The translations under genes were made by a program, and so were the position numbers. From assembly GCF_048541825.1 (NCBI RefSeq), contig NZ_CP183332.1:434001-498000 (forward strand): a stretch of DNA of 64,000 nt. Reading direction: 5' to 3'. The notes below the pieces were generated by a model, which saw only the letters and a list, made by a program, of their open reading frames with translations, was not told the DNA's origin and searched no databases. Origin of the DNA: Caulobacter sp048541825. Lineage in GTDB: Bacteria; Pseudomonadota; Alphaproteobacteria; Caulobacterales; Caulobacteraceae. Below are positions 10,184-18,801 of the stretch, in pieces. Positions within the stretch are counted from its first letter, which is position 1, and every line of letters starts with the position of its first letter.

Positions 10184-13100
10184 ATGAGGCACTCGGAAGT
10201 CACTCTAGACGACAAATATCTTCTCGAAGATGGTCGCGCCTTCATCACCGGCGTGCAGGCGCTGATCCGGGTTTTGCTCGATCGCAAGCGCCTGGACCGC
10301 AAGGCGGGGTTGAATACGGCGGGCTTTCTCTCCGGCTATCGCGGCTCGCCGCTGGGGGGGCTGGACCAGCAGGCCGCGCGCCTGAGCAAGCTGCTCACCG
10401 CCCACGATGTGGTCTTCAAGGAAGGCCTCAACGAGGACCTGGCCGCCACCGCTGTATGGGGCAGCCAGCAGGCCAACCTGTTCCCGGGCGCGACCCATGA
10501 TGGCGTGTTCGGCATGTGGTACGGCAAGGCGCCCGGCGTCGACCGTACCGGCGACGTCTTCAAGCACGCCAATTTCGCCGGCAGCTTCCCGACCGGCGGC
10601 GTGCTGGCCGTGGCGGGCGATGACCATGCCTGCAAAAGCTCGACCCTGCCGTCGCAGTCCGAGTTTGCCTTCCAGGACTTCGAAATGCCGGTGCTGTCGC
10701 CGGCCGACGTGCAGGAAGTGCTCGACTACGGCCTGATGGGGATCGCGATGTCGCGGTTCACCGGCCTGTGGACCGGCATGATCGCCCTGGCCGACACCAT
10801 GGACAGCGGCGTGACCATCGACGTTTCGCTGGACCGCCACCAGATCATCATCCCCGACTTCGCCATGCCGCCCGGCGGTCTGGGCATCCGGCTGAAGGAC
10901 CAGCCGATGGAGAAGGAGCGCCGCCTCCGCCTCCACAAGATCCCCGCCGCCCTGGCCTTCGCCCGCGCCAACCACATCGACCGCGTGGTGCTGGGCGCCT
11001 CGCATGTCCGCGTCGGCAAGGCGCGTCTGGGCATCGTCTGCCAGGGCCAGGCCTACAAGGACGTGCTGGAGGCCTTCACGGCCATGGGCATGACCCTGCA
11101 GGAAGCCGCCGACCTGGGCGTGTCGATCTACAAGGTCGGCATGCCCTGGCCGCTGGAGCCCCTGGGCATCCGCGCCTTCGCCGCCGGCCTCGAGACCCTG
11201 ATGGTCATCGAGCACAAGCGCGGCCTGATCGAGCCCCAGGCCCGGGCCGCGCTCTACGACCTGCCCGCGCAAGCTCGCCCGCGCATCATCGGCAAGACCG
11301 ACGAGCACCACCATCCGCTGCTGTCGGAACTGGGCTCGCTGTCGGTCGCCGAAATCGCCCTGGCCATCTATGACCGCCTGCCCGACGGGCCGCACATGGA
11401 ACGGGCCCGCGCCTATCTGGACCGCGTCTCGGCCGCCGGCGTCGCCGCCGTCAGCCTCGCGGCCGACCAGGCCCGCAAGCCGTTCTTCTGCTCGGGTTGC
11501 CCGCACAATACCTCGACCAAGCTGCCGGAAGGCTCGCGGGCCCTGGCTGGCATCGGCTGCCACTATATGGCCGGCTTCAACGATCCCTCGACCGACCTCA
11601 ACACCCACATGGGCGGCGAGGGTCTGACCTGGGTCGGCGCTGCGCCGTTCACCACCGAAAAGCACGTCTTCCAGAACCTGGGCGACGGCACCTACAATCA
11701 CTCGGGATCCCTGGCGATCCGGGCGGCGATCGCGGCCAAGGCCAACATCACCTACAAGCTGCTGTTCAACGACGCCGTCGCCATGACCGGCGGCCAGAAG
11801 GCCGAGAGCGGCTTCACCCCCGCCCAGATCACCCGCCAGCTGGCCTCCGAGGGCGTCACCAAGACGGTCATCGTCGTCGACGAGCTGGAGCGCTATGCCG
11901 AGGTCAAGGACCTGGCGCCTGGCGTCGAGGTCTTCCCACGCTCCGAGCTGATGACCGTGCAGAAGATGCTGCGCGACACGGTCGGGACCACGGTGCTGCT
12001 CTATGACCAGACCTGCGCCACCGAAAAGCGCCGCCGCCGCAAGCGTGGCACCATGGCCAAGGCCACGCAGCGCGTGTTCATCAACCCGCTGGTCTGCGAA
12101 GGCTGCGGCGACTGTTCGGTGAAGTCCAACTGCGTCTCGGTCGAGCCGCTGGACACCGAGTTTGGCCGCAAGCGCAAGATCAACCAGTCCAGCTGCAATC
12201 AGGACTATTCCTGCGTCGAGGGCTTCTGCCCTTCGTTCATCACCCTGGAAGGGGCCGAGGGCGCGCAGTCGAAAAAGGCGCCCGCCGCCCTGACGGCCGA
12301 CTCGACGCCGCTGCCGGAATTCGAACCGCTGACCGGCGTGCGCAAGATCCTGTTCACCGGCGTGGGCGGCACCGGCGTCACCACCGTCGCCTCGATCCTG
12401 GCCATGGCCGCCCATATCGACGGGCGCTCGGGCAGCGTCGTGGACATGACCGGTCTGGCCCAGAAGGGCGGCTCGGTGTTCAGCCACGTCAAGATCGGCG
12501 AGACCGAAGACACCGTGGTCGGCGGCCGCGTGCCGGCCGCCAGCACCGATGTGCTGATCGCCTGCGATTTGCTGGTGGCCGCCTCGCCCGAGGGCCTGTC
12601 GCTCTACGCCAAGGACCGCACCGCCGCCTTCGGCAACAGCGATTTCGCGCCCACGGCCGACTTCGTCACCAGCCGCGACGTCAAGTTCGACAGCGGCGCC
12701 ATGGCCCGCCGGGTCAAGGCGGCGTCAAAGAGCTTCGACGCCTGCCCGGCCCAGCACCTGGCCGAAAGCCAGTTCGGCGACGCCATCTTTGCCAACATGA
12801 TCATGGTCGGCTTTGCCTGGCAGCGCGGCGTGATTCCGGTCTCCAGCCGTGCCCTCTACCGGGCCATCAAGCTGAACGGGGTCGAGGCCGACGCCAACCT
12901 GCAGGCCTTCGAGCTGGGTCGCCGCATCGCTCACGATCCCACGGCCGCCGGCCCCAAGGTCGACGCTGTGGCCACGCCTGAAACGATGTCGCTGGACGAC
13001 CTTATCGCCAAGCGCACCATCGAGCTGACCGGCTATCAGAACGCCGCCTATGCGGAACGCTACGCCACCAAGGTCGCCAAGGTGCGCTTGGCCGAGGTCG

Positions 13101-13624
13101 CGGTCAGCGGCGACGAAAGCGCCCTGCCGCTGACCCGCGCGGCGGCGGTCAATCTCTACAAGCTGATGGCCTACAAGGACGAATACGAGGTCGCCCGTCT
13201 GTATACGGATGGTCGCTTCGCGGCCGAACTGGCCGGGACGTTCAAGGGCGGCAAGGCCAGGGTCTGGCTGGCTCCGCCCATCATCGGCGCCAAGGGTCCG
13301 GACGGCAAGCCGAAGAAGATCGCCTTCGGCGGCTGGATGCTCGACTACGCCTTCCCGCTGATGGCGAAGATGAAGGGCCTGCGCGGCGGTTCGTTCGACA
13401 TCTTCGGCAAGACCGAAGAGCGCCGGATGGAACGCGGCCTGATGGCGGACTACGCGGTCACGCTGGACCGCCTGTCAGCCGGCTTGCGGCCCGAGAGCCT
13501 GCCGCTGGCGGTGAAGATCGCCGAAATCCCGCAGGCCATCCGCGGCTATGGCCACGTCAAGGAGGCGTCGGTGGTCACGGCCAAGGCGGCCGAGGCCAAG
13601 CTGTGGGAGCAGTGGGCGGGGTGA
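10184..13624 (+). CDS. Indolepyruvate ferredoxin oxidoreductase, fused alpha/beta type
   Basis: Large fused 2-oxoacid:ferredoxin oxidoreductase (1146 residues), which oxidatively decarboxylates aryl pyruvates from Trp/Phe/Tyr to acyl-CoA using TPP and Fe-S clusters. The N-terminal pyrimidine-binding domain includes GYRGSPLGGLDQQ and VFKEGLNEDLAATAVWGSQQ. A TPP-binding domain follows (FFCSGCPHNTS, GIGCHYMAG, LGDGTYNHSGSLAIRAA). A ferredoxin-like cysteine segment (CEGCGDCSVKSNCVS) is near residue 645, and the gamma-type domain begins at ILFTGVGGTGVTTVASILA near 720. The fused form is common in alphaproteobacteria. It is divergent from an Lrp-type regulator. No broken segment is seen. Confidence 0.94.
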   Translation: MRHSEVTLDDKYLLEDGRAFITGVQALIRVLLDRKRLDRKAGLNTAGFLSGYRGSPLGGLDQQAARLSKLLTAHDVVFKEGLNEDLAATAVWGSQQANLFPGATHDGVFGMWYGKAPGVDRTGDVFKHANFAGSFPTGGVLAVAGDDHACKSSTLPSQSEFAFQDFEMPVLSPADVQEVLDYGLMGIAMSRFTGLWTGMIALADTMDSGVTIDVSLDRHQIIIPDFAMPPGGLGIRLKDQPMEKERRLRLHKIPAALAFARANHIDRVVLGASHVRVGKARLGIVCQGQAYKDVLEAFTAMGMTLQEAADLGVSIYKVGMPWPLEPLGIRAFAAGLETLMVIEHKRGLIEPQARAALYDLPAQARPRIIGKTDEHHHPLLSELGSLSVAEIALAIYDRLPDGPHMERARAYLDRVSAAGVAAVSLAADQARKPFFCSGCPHNTSTKLPEGSRALAGIGCHYMAGFNDPSTDLNTHMGGEGLTWVGAAPFTTEKHVFQNLGDGTYNHSGSLAIRAAIAAKANITYKLLFNDAVAMTGGQKAESGFTPAQITRQLASEGVTKTVIVVDELERYAEVKDLAPGVEVFPRSELMTVQKMLRDTVGTTVLLYDQTCATEKRRRRKRGTMAKATQRVFINPLVCEGCGDCSVKSNCVSVEPLDTEFGRKRKINQSSCNQDYSCVEGFCPSFITLEGAEGAQSKKAPAALTADSTPLPEFEPLTGVRKILFTGVGGTGVTTVASILAMAAHIDGRSGSVVDMTGLAQKGGSVFSHVKIGETEDTVVGGRVPAASTDVLIACDLLVAASPEGLSLYAKDRTAAFGNSDFAPTADFVTSRDVKFDSGAMARRVKAASKSFDACPAQHLAESQFGDAIFANMIMVGFAWQRGVIPVSSRALYRAIKLNGVEADANLQAFELGRRIAHDPTAAGPKVDAVATPETMSLDDLIAKRTIELTGYQNAAYAERYATKVAKVRLAEVAVSGDESALPLTRAAAVNLYKLMAYKDEYEVARLYTDGRFAAELAGTFKGGKARVWLAPPIIGAKGPDGKPKKIAFGGWMLDYAFPLMAKMKGLRGGSFDIFGKTEERRMERGLMADYAVTLDRLSAGLRPESLPLAVKIAEIPQAIRGYGHVKEASVVTAKAAEAKLWEQWAG

Positions 13625-13662
13625 GATGTGGTGCGGCGGCGGGTTCGTGGTAAGTTGAGGCC

Positions 13663-13965
13663 ATGACCAGACCGCTCGATCCCCCCCACGTCACGGTGCA
13701 GCTTTCTGCCGAGGACGCCGCCGATCTGCAGGCCCGGGTGGAGCGGGGCGAGTTCGCGTCGCTCGACGAAGGCGTCGCCGCCGAACTAGCCGAGCTCAAC
13801 TATCGCCGCGCCGCCGAGATCGTCGGGGGTTCCGAGCAGCTTGAAGCCCTGCTGGACGAGCTGGACTTCGACCTGGTCGATCCCGAAGAACCGGTGGCCG
13901 GCAACATCTCGCTGACTCAGATGCTGACCAACCTGAAGGCGCAGGCCAAGGCCGCCGACGAGTGA
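13663..13965 (+). CDS. Small ribbon-helix-helix (ParD-like) protein without an adjacent toxin
   Basis: One hundred residues. The N-terminal half reads HVTVQLSAEDAADLQARVE then GEFASLDEGVAAELAEL, the beta-strand/helix/helix pattern of ParD/CopG DNA-binding proteins (usually SxSLPxxLxxxVxxxVxSGxYxSxSEVVREAL). The C-terminal half is acidic and ends in a helix. A ParD antitoxin is normally followed by a ParE/RelE toxin, but here the next gene, overlapping by four bases (GTGA), is a full FAD-dependent oxidoreductase. It may be an autoregulator of that two-gene unit or a domesticated antitoxin. Coding is well supported by codon bias and overlap; the role is inferred. Confidence 0.75.
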   Translation: MTRPLDPPHVTVQLSAEDAADLQARVERGEFASLDEGVAAELAELNYRRAAEIVGGSEQLEALLDELDFDLVDPEEPVAGNISLTQMLTNLKAQAKAADE

Positions 13966-15077
13966 GCGAAGCTTTCGATTTCGATGCTGTCGTCGTCGGC
14001 GCCGGCGCCGTGGGCCTGGCCTGCGGCTATGCGCTGGCCAAGCGCGGCCTGATCGTCGCGGTGCTGGAAGAGCAGGGCCACATCGGCCAGGGCGTGTCGT
14101 CGCGCAATTCCGAGGTGGTTCACGGCGGGCTCTATTACGCCACCGGTTCGCTGAAGGCGCGGCTGTGCGTGCAGGGGCGACGCTTGCTCTACACGTTCCT
14201 CGACCGGCACAACGTCTCCTACAAGAAGTGCGGCAAGCTGGTGGTCGCCACCAATCAGGAAGAGGTCGCGCGCCTCGTCGACATCTGGGCCCAGGCGCTG
14301 GCCAATGATGTCGAGGGCATGGCGCGCCTGACCGGCGAGCAGGCCCGGGCGCTGGAACCCGGCCTCAACGCTCACGCGGCTCTGCTGTCGCCCGAGAGCG
14401 GCGTGTTCGACAGTCATGGCTATATGCTGGCCCTGCAGGGCGAGATCGAGGCGGCCGGCGGAGCGGTGGTGAGCGCCACGCCGTTCGAGGGCGCGGAAGC
14501 GCTGGAGGGCGGCGGCTTTTCGGTGCGGGCCGGCGGGGCCGAGCCCACCACCCTGACCTGCCGCCTGCTGGTCACCGCGCCGGGGCTGTCGGCCCAGGCC
14601 GTGGCAGGGCGGATCGAGGGCTATCCCGCCGATCGCATTCCCGCTGGCCACTTCGGCAAGGGCGTCTATTTCCGCCTGACCTGCAAGGCGCCGTTCCAGC
14701 GGCTGATCTATCCGCCGCCGATCCCTGGCGCCCTGGGCACCCACTATCGCAACGACCTGGGCGGCCAGGCGGTGTTCGGCCCCGATCTGGAATTTGTGCC
14801 GGAGCCGGACTATTCGGTCGACCCGGCCCGGGCCGAGGTCTTCGCCGCCTATATCCGCAAGTTCTGGCCGGGCCTGCCCGACGGCGCCCTGACGCCAGAC
14901 TATGCCGGCGTGCGCCCCAAGCTGCATGGCGCGGGCGAGCCGCAGCCGGACTTCCAGCTGCGCGGCCAGGACGACCATGGTCTTGAGGGGTTGATGGCGC
15001 TGTTTGGCATCGAGAGCCCGGGCCTGACCAGCTCGCTGGCCATCGGCGAAGAGGTCGCGGCCCGGCTGCTGGATTAG
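13962..15077 (+). CDS. FAD-dependent oxidoreductase, L-2-hydroxyglutarate oxidase (LhgO)-like
   Basis: DAO-superfamily flavoprotein of 371 residues. The dinucleotide-binding fold is at the N-terminus (DAVVVGAGAVGLACGYALAK), followed by QGVSSRNSEVVHGGLYYATG, which is characteristic of the LhgO/L2HGDH group. The C-terminal region has the FAD-closing DYAGVRPKLHG and LFGIESPGLTSSLAIGE. The expected role is oxidation of L-2-hydroxyglutarate or a similar 2-hydroxy acid with electrons passed to the quinone pool or oxygen. GTG at 13962 overlaps the upstream RHH gene stop, indicating translational coupling. The substrate is by family only; other 2-hydroxyacids or amino acids are possible. Confidence 0.88.
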   Translation: MSEAFDFDAVVVGAGAVGLACGYALAKRGLIVAVLEEQGHIGQGVSSRNSEVVHGGLYYATGSLKARLCVQGRRLLYTFLDRHNVSYKKCGKLVVATNQEEVARLVDIWAQALANDVEGMARLTGEQARALEPGLNAHAALLSPESGVFDSHGYMLALQGEIEAAGGAVVSATPFEGAEALEGGGFSVRAGGAEPTTLTCRLLVTAPGLSAQAVAGRIEGYPADRIPAGHFGKGVYFRLTCKAPFQRLIYPPPIPGALGTHYRNDLGGQAVFGPDLEFVPEPDYSVDPARAEVFAAYIRKFWPGLPDGALTPDYAGVRPKLHGAGEPQPDFQLRGQDDHGLEGLMALFGIESPGLTSSLAIGEEVAARLLD

Positions 15078-15172
15078 GCCGGCCAGGCGGCGCCCGCCGC
15101 CGCAGGCTCTAGATTGACACGCTCGACCCGCCCGCAGATGGTCCGCGCGCCTCGCCTTGTCGGAGACCAGCC

Positions 15173-16246
15173 TTGACCAACATCCTGCACGCCATGCTGG
15201 GCAAGGGGCTGGGCGGTCTGGAGCGCGTGTTCCTCGATTATCAGCCGATCCTCGAGGCCTATGCCGCCAAGCATGGCGGAACCTGCACGGGCGTGGTGCG
15301 CCGGGGCGGGGCGGTCAGCGGAGCCGAGGCCCTGCGCTCGCCGCCGCTGGAGGTGATGCCCGCCTTTACCGACTGGGATCCCTGGACCGTGGGCGCCGCC
15401 CGGCGATGGGTCGAGACGGTTCACCCGGGCCTGATCCTCAGCCATGGCCAGCGCCCGGCGCGGCTGTTTGGCCGAGTGGCGCCGGCGGGCGTGGTGCAGG
15501 TGATCTGCGTGCACAAGCCGGTCTTCGATGTGATCGAAGGCGCCCACTATATCTGCGTCGGACGCCACCTGGCCGAGCTTGCCGTGGCGCGCGGCGTGCC
15601 CCCGGCGCGGGCGCACTTCGTGCCCAACGCCGTAGCCGAGCCGACGGCCCAGGCCGATCCCTTCGCGGCGCCGGGCACGGCGATCCGGGTGGTGGCCGCC
15701 GGCCGACTGCATCCCAAGAAGGGCTTCGACAGCCTGATCCGCGCCATCGGCCTGCTGCGCGCCCGCGGCCTGGACGTGGTGTGCGACATCGCCGGCGAGG
15801 GCGAGGAGCGCGCCCCTCTGGAGCGCCTGATCGCCGAACTGGACCTGGGCGCCGCCGTCAGCCTGATTGGCTGGACGGCCGACGTCTCGGGCTTCCTGGC
15901 CATGGGCGACCTGTTCGCCTTTCCGTCGCATCAGGAGGGTTTCCCTCTGGCCCTGCTGGAGGCCATGGCCGTGGCCCTGCCGGTGGTGTCGTCGGCCATC
16001 GACGGCCCGGTCGAGATGGTGGTTGACGGCGAAACCGGTCGCCTCGTGCCGCCCGATGATCCCATGGCCTTGGCCGACGCCCTGGCCGACCTGATCGCCA
16101 CGCCCGACCTCGCCCGCGCCATGGGTCAGGCCGCCCGCCAGACCGTGCTGCGCGACTACGGCTCGGCCAGCCTGGCGCGGCGTCTTGAAGCGGTCCTTGA
16201 TCGGATGCTTGAGCCTTCCCGGGACGGGGCTTCCCGTCCCGGATAA
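15173..16246 (+). CDS. Glycosyltransferase family 4 protein
   Basis: GT-B fold retaining glycosyltransferase of 357 residues. The N-terminal domain starts with the Gly-rich acceptor loop HAMLGKGLGGLERVFLDY. The donor-binding C-terminal half has AAGRLHPKKGFDSLIRAI, VCDIAGEGEERAPLERL, LIGWTADVSGFLAMGDLFAF and the E-x7-E region SHQEGFPLALLEAMA. TTG at 15173 is chosen for the CGGAGA ribosome-binding site 7 bases upstream; an ATG seven codons later is an alternative. Target glycan unknown (LPS, capsule or holdfast type). It is monocistronic: a hairpin terminator overlaps its last codons. Confidence 0.9.
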   Translation: MTNILHAMLGKGLGGLERVFLDYQPILEAYAAKHGGTCTGVVRRGGAVSGAEALRSPPLEVMPAFTDWDPWTVGAARRWVETVHPGLILSHGQRPARLFGRVAPAGVVQVICVHKPVFDVIEGAHYICVGRHLAELAVARGVPPARAHFVPNAVAEPTAQADPFAAPGTAIRVVAAGRLHPKKGFDSLIRAIGLLRARGLDVVCDIAGEGEERAPLERLIAELDLGAAVSLIGWTADVSGFLAMGDLFAFPSHQEGFPLALLEAMAVALPVVSSAIDGPVEMVVDGETGRLVPPDDPMALADALADLIATPDLARAMGQAARQTVLRDYGSASLARRLEAVLDRMLEPSRDGASRPG

Positions 16247-16259
16247 GAAGGCTCTTTTC
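16219..16259 (+). terminator. Intrinsic terminator overlapping the 3' end of the glycosyltransferase gene
   Basis: CCGGGACGGG (16219-16228) pairs perfectly with CCCGTCCCGG (16233-16242) around a GCTT loop; a CTCTTTTCT tract follows at about 16252-16260. The stem encodes the last codons (SRDGASRPG) and ends just before the TAA stop at 16244. Confidence 0.7.
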
Positions 16260-16367
16260 TAGGTGGAAGCGCGATCCGGCGCCGGACCGGCGGCCACTTC
16301 GGCGGATCGCGCTTGCGGGCTTGATGCCTTGGCCGCGAGAGCGTATGACGCCGCTCCGTTCTGGAAC

Positions 16368-16444
16368 GGTTGGGTAGCTCAGATGGTTAGAGCGGTGGAT
16401 TCATAACCCACAGGTCGGCGGTTCGATCCCGCCTCCAACCACCA
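16368..16444 (+). tRNA. tRNA-Met (anticodon CAT)
   Basis: A 77-base cloverleaf with encoded CCA. The acceptor stem GGTTGGG pairs with TCCAACC; the D arm is GCTC..GAGC; the anticodon loop TTCATAA has anticodon CAT; the T arm is CGGCGG-TTCGATC-CCGCC. The paired first base (G1-C72) and absence of a GGG/CCC anticodon stem argue against initiator tRNA. An Ile tRNA with a lysidine-modified CAT anticodon cannot be excluded by eye, but the body looks like elongator Met. Confidence 0.9.
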
Positions 16445-16450
16445 GGACGG

Positions 16451-17074
16451 TCAGGACGAAAGCGCGGCAATGCCCCGCTGTACGCCAGGCCTGGCTTCCA
16501 TGGCCGCAAACCAGCGCGCGACGTTTGGCGCCGCGTCGAGGCTAACCTCGGCAAAGCTGCGCCGCCAGATCCAGCCAAAGTGCGCGATGTCGGCAATCGA
16601 GATGTCGTCGCCCGCCAGCCATTCTGCCTCAGCCAGACGACCGTCCAGCACCTGAACGTGCCGGGCCGCTTCTCCGCTAAAGCGCGCAATGGCAAAGTCG
16701 ATTTTCTCGGGCGCGAGTTTCAGGAAATAGCCGGCTTGGCCAAACATGGGCCCCAGGCCGGCAACCTGGAAAAACAGCCACTCCAGGCAGCGCATTCGGG
16801 CGGTGGGCTCGGTCGGGATGAAGCCGCCGAATTTCTCGGCCAGATAGATCAGGATCGCACCGGACTCGGTGAGCGTGACAGAGTGCCCGCCGGCACCGTC
16901 TGTATCGACGATCACCGGGATGCGGCCATTAGGGTTCAGGGCCAGGAACTCTGGTGTCGATTGTTCGCCCTGCTTGACGTTGACCAACCGGAGTTCATAG
17001 GGCGCGCCCAGTTCTTCCAGGAGGATGGGAATCTTGACGCCGTTCGGGGTCGCGAAGGTGTGAAGCTGGATCAT
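16451..17074 (-). CDS. Glutathione S-transferase (YghU/YfcG-like)
   Basis: 207 residues with a thioredoxin-fold N-terminal domain (IQLHTFATPNGVKIPILLEE, then LNPNGRIPVIVD and LTESGAILIYLAEKFG, which binds glutathione) and an all-helical C-terminal domain (EWLFFQVAGLGPMFGQAGYF, ISIADIAHFGW). The TPNG/ESGAI and GPMFGQ motifs fit the Nu-class bacterial GSTs with disulfide reductase or peroxidase activity. It is the last gene of a four-gene minus-strand unit and overlaps the EamA gene by four bases. Its stop is 6 bases from the tRNA end. The context (AhpD-like and peroxiredoxin-like partners) suggests a thiol-redox or electrophile detoxification role. Confidence 0.9.
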   Translation of the reverse strand: MIQLHTFATPNGVKIPILLEELGAPYELRLVNVKQGEQSTPEFLALNPNGRIPVIVDTDGAGGHSVTLTESGAILIYLAEKFGGFIPTEPTARMRCLEWLFFQVAGLGPMFGQAGYFLKLAPEKIDFAIARFSGEAARHVQVLDGRLAEAEWLAGDDISIADIAHFGWIWRRSFAEVSLDAAPNVARWFAAMEARPGVQRGIAALSS

Positions 17075-18012
17075 GACGCAAGACCTTTCCAGTTGGGAAA
17101 CCTGATGACGTTGAGACCAACGAGCAGTCCGAGCATGACGACGGCAGCCCCGACGATCTGAAGCCCGGTCGGGATTTCGCCGGTGACCGGGACGCCGATA
17201 AGCATGGCCAGTCCCGGGACGAGGGCCGTGAAAAGAGTCGCGCGAGCCGGTCCGAGAAGCGCGACAGCCCGCCCATAGGCCAGCACTGCGAGCACGCCGG
17301 AGAAGACACCCTGAACGACGACCTGAGTCATCAAGGTGGCGGGTGCGACCTGGCCGAGACGTTCAAGTCCTCCCGACAAAAGGTAGGCCGGCACGGCCGC
17401 GGCTGCGGACAGCACTGACACCGCAGCGGTTGCCTGGAGCGCGCTGACCGACCATCGGCGGATCAGCACGGTGAAGATCGCCCAAAGCCCGCCGGCGGCC
17501 ACGAACAGCAGGTCACCGCGCCAGGCGCCGCGATCGGCATCACCGCCACCCGTCACGGCGATCACGCCAAGGCCGACAGCGACGAGCGCCACGGAGGCGA
17601 TCTGCGGGCGGCTCGGACGGGATCCCAGAGCCCACCAGGCCAGTGGCAGACTCAGCATGGTGATCGCGCCCGGCTGGATCACGACACCATGGGACAGGGG
17701 CGCATGGACATAGCCGCCCACCCCGGCTGCGATGAACAGCGGACCGGCAACCAGAGCGAGGATCGCCCCGCGCCTCCAGCCGACCCCGCCCAGGTCGCGC
17801 AAGCCGGCCTTGACCAGGAACGGCAGCATGATCGCTCCCGCGGTCGCAAAACGCAGGAAGACAAAGTCTGCGGGGCCGAGCCCCGTCTTCACGCCGAGCC
17901 GGGCGAAGGCCAGATACCCGGCCCACATCAGGGCCGCTGCGAGCCCAAACCCGGCGCCCGCGAGCAAACCTCGACCCAGCCGGGGCCCGGACGCGGGGGC
18001 TGCCGCGGTCAT
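17071..18012 (-). CDS. EamA/DMT-family permease
   Basis: 313 residues with about ten hydrophobic helices in two EamA repeats: the first starts near LLAGAGFGLAAALMWAGYLA, the second near GDLLFVAAGGLWAIFTVLIR. Conserved features include LRFATAGAIMLPFL and the small-residue segment ATLFTALVPGLAMLIGVPVT near the end of the second repeat. This is the drug/metabolite exporter superfamily, an inner membrane protein that exports small metabolites. Four-base overlaps at both ends couple it to the peroxiredoxin-like gene upstream and GST downstream, so it may export a product of their chemistry (inference). Confidence 0.9.
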   Translation of the reverse strand: MTAAAPASGPRLGRGLLAGAGFGLAAALMWAGYLAFARLGVKTGLGPADFVFLRFATAGAIMLPFLVKAGLRDLGGVGWRRGAILALVAGPLFIAAGVGGYVHAPLSHGVVIQPGAITMLSLPLAWWALGSRPSRPQIASVALVAVGLGVIAVTGGGDADRGAWRGDLLFVAAGGLWAIFTVLIRRWSVSALQATAAVSVLSAAAAVPAYLLSGGLERLGQVAPATLMTQVVVQGVFSGVLAVLAYGRAVALLGPARATLFTALVPGLAMLIGVPVTGEIPTGLQIVGAAVVMLGLLVGLNVIRFPNWKGLAS

Positions 18013-18686
18013 GCCGCCTTCGACCCGGCGAGGCGCTCAAGCGTCGGGAAAAGGTCCGAAGGATCGGGACGCTGTGTATAGTCGGGATTGACCTCGCAAT
18101 AGGCGATCACGCCGTCGGGGGCGATGACGTAGCGGGCCGGCATTGGCAGGGTCCAGGCCGGATCTGCGTTGAAGGACGGCAGATCGTTCTTGAGGCTCTT
18201 GTAGAGCGCCACCAGATCGTCCGGGAGCGCAAAGCGCAGGCCGAAGGCGTCGGCGACCGCGCCGCCGACATCGCTCAGGATCGGAAAGTCGAGACCGTTC
18301 TGGCGAACAGACTTGCGGCTGTTCACCTCGGTTTGCGGCGACAAGGCCACGATTTTGGCCCCGAGCGCGCGGATGTAGCCGCGCGCGGCCTGAAGGGCTT
18401 CCAGCTCCATATTGCAGTAGGGGCACCAGACCCCGCGGTAGAAGGTGACCACCAGGGGGCCCTGGGCGAGCAGATCCACGGAGCGCACGGCCCTGCCGTC
18501 GGGATCATTCAGGGTGAACTCTGGCGCGAGCTCGCCGGCCCGACGGGCGCGCCCCGCCTGGCCAGAGGCGATCAACTCCGCCGTGGCCCGTTGCATGGTG
18601 GCGATGGCGGTGGGCGAGACATTGTAGGGCGGCTTTCCAGCCTGGAATTTGGTCTTGAAGGCGTCGAGACGGACCTGGAGTGACAT
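18009..18686 (-). CDS. Peroxiredoxin-like (AhpC/TSA) thioredoxin-fold protein
   Basis: 225 residues with a thioredoxin-like fold. After an N-terminal extension (1-45) comes FTLNDPDGRAVRSVDLLAQG and the active site VVTFYRGVWCPYCNMELEAL. This carries a CxxC pair in the position of the peroxidatic Cys, as in Prx-like2/AhpC-TSA proteins. Downstream are AKIVALSPQTEVNSRKSV and PILSDVGGAVADAFGL, normal for the family. It probably reduces peroxides or disulfides using a cytoplasmic thiol. It is the second gene in the AhpD-like/Prx/EamA/GST unit; the 115-base gap before it holds no recognised element. Confidence 0.88.
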   Translation of the reverse strand: MSLQVRLDAFKTKFQAGKPPYNVSPTAIATMQRATAELIASGQAGRARRAGELAPEFTLNDPDGRAVRSVDLLAQGPLVVTFYRGVWCPYCNMELEALQAARGYIRALGAKIVALSPQTEVNSRKSVRQNGLDFPILSDVGGAVADAFGLRFALPDDLVALYKSLKNDLPSFNADPAWTLPMPARYVIAPDGVIAYCEVNPDYTQRPDPSDLFPTLERLAGSKAA

Positions 18687-18801
18687 GACGGTGTCCTTGC
18701 GGCTGGAAAACTTGGCGGGCGCGCTCAGTCGCCGCCTCGCCCGCGCGACTTGGGCGTGCGAGGCGGCGAAGGGCCGGCGGCCGGCCGGCGGCGGCCGGGG
18801 A

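Noticed and set aside
10205..12487. A 760-codon open frame antisense to the indolepyruvate oxidoreductase gene
   Set aside because: Shadow frame; the sense strand shows complete enzyme motifs.
13663..13965. Type II toxin-antitoxin module
   Set aside because: Only an RHH-like protein is present; the coupled downstream gene is a full oxidoreductase and no toxin-sized gene is adjacent.
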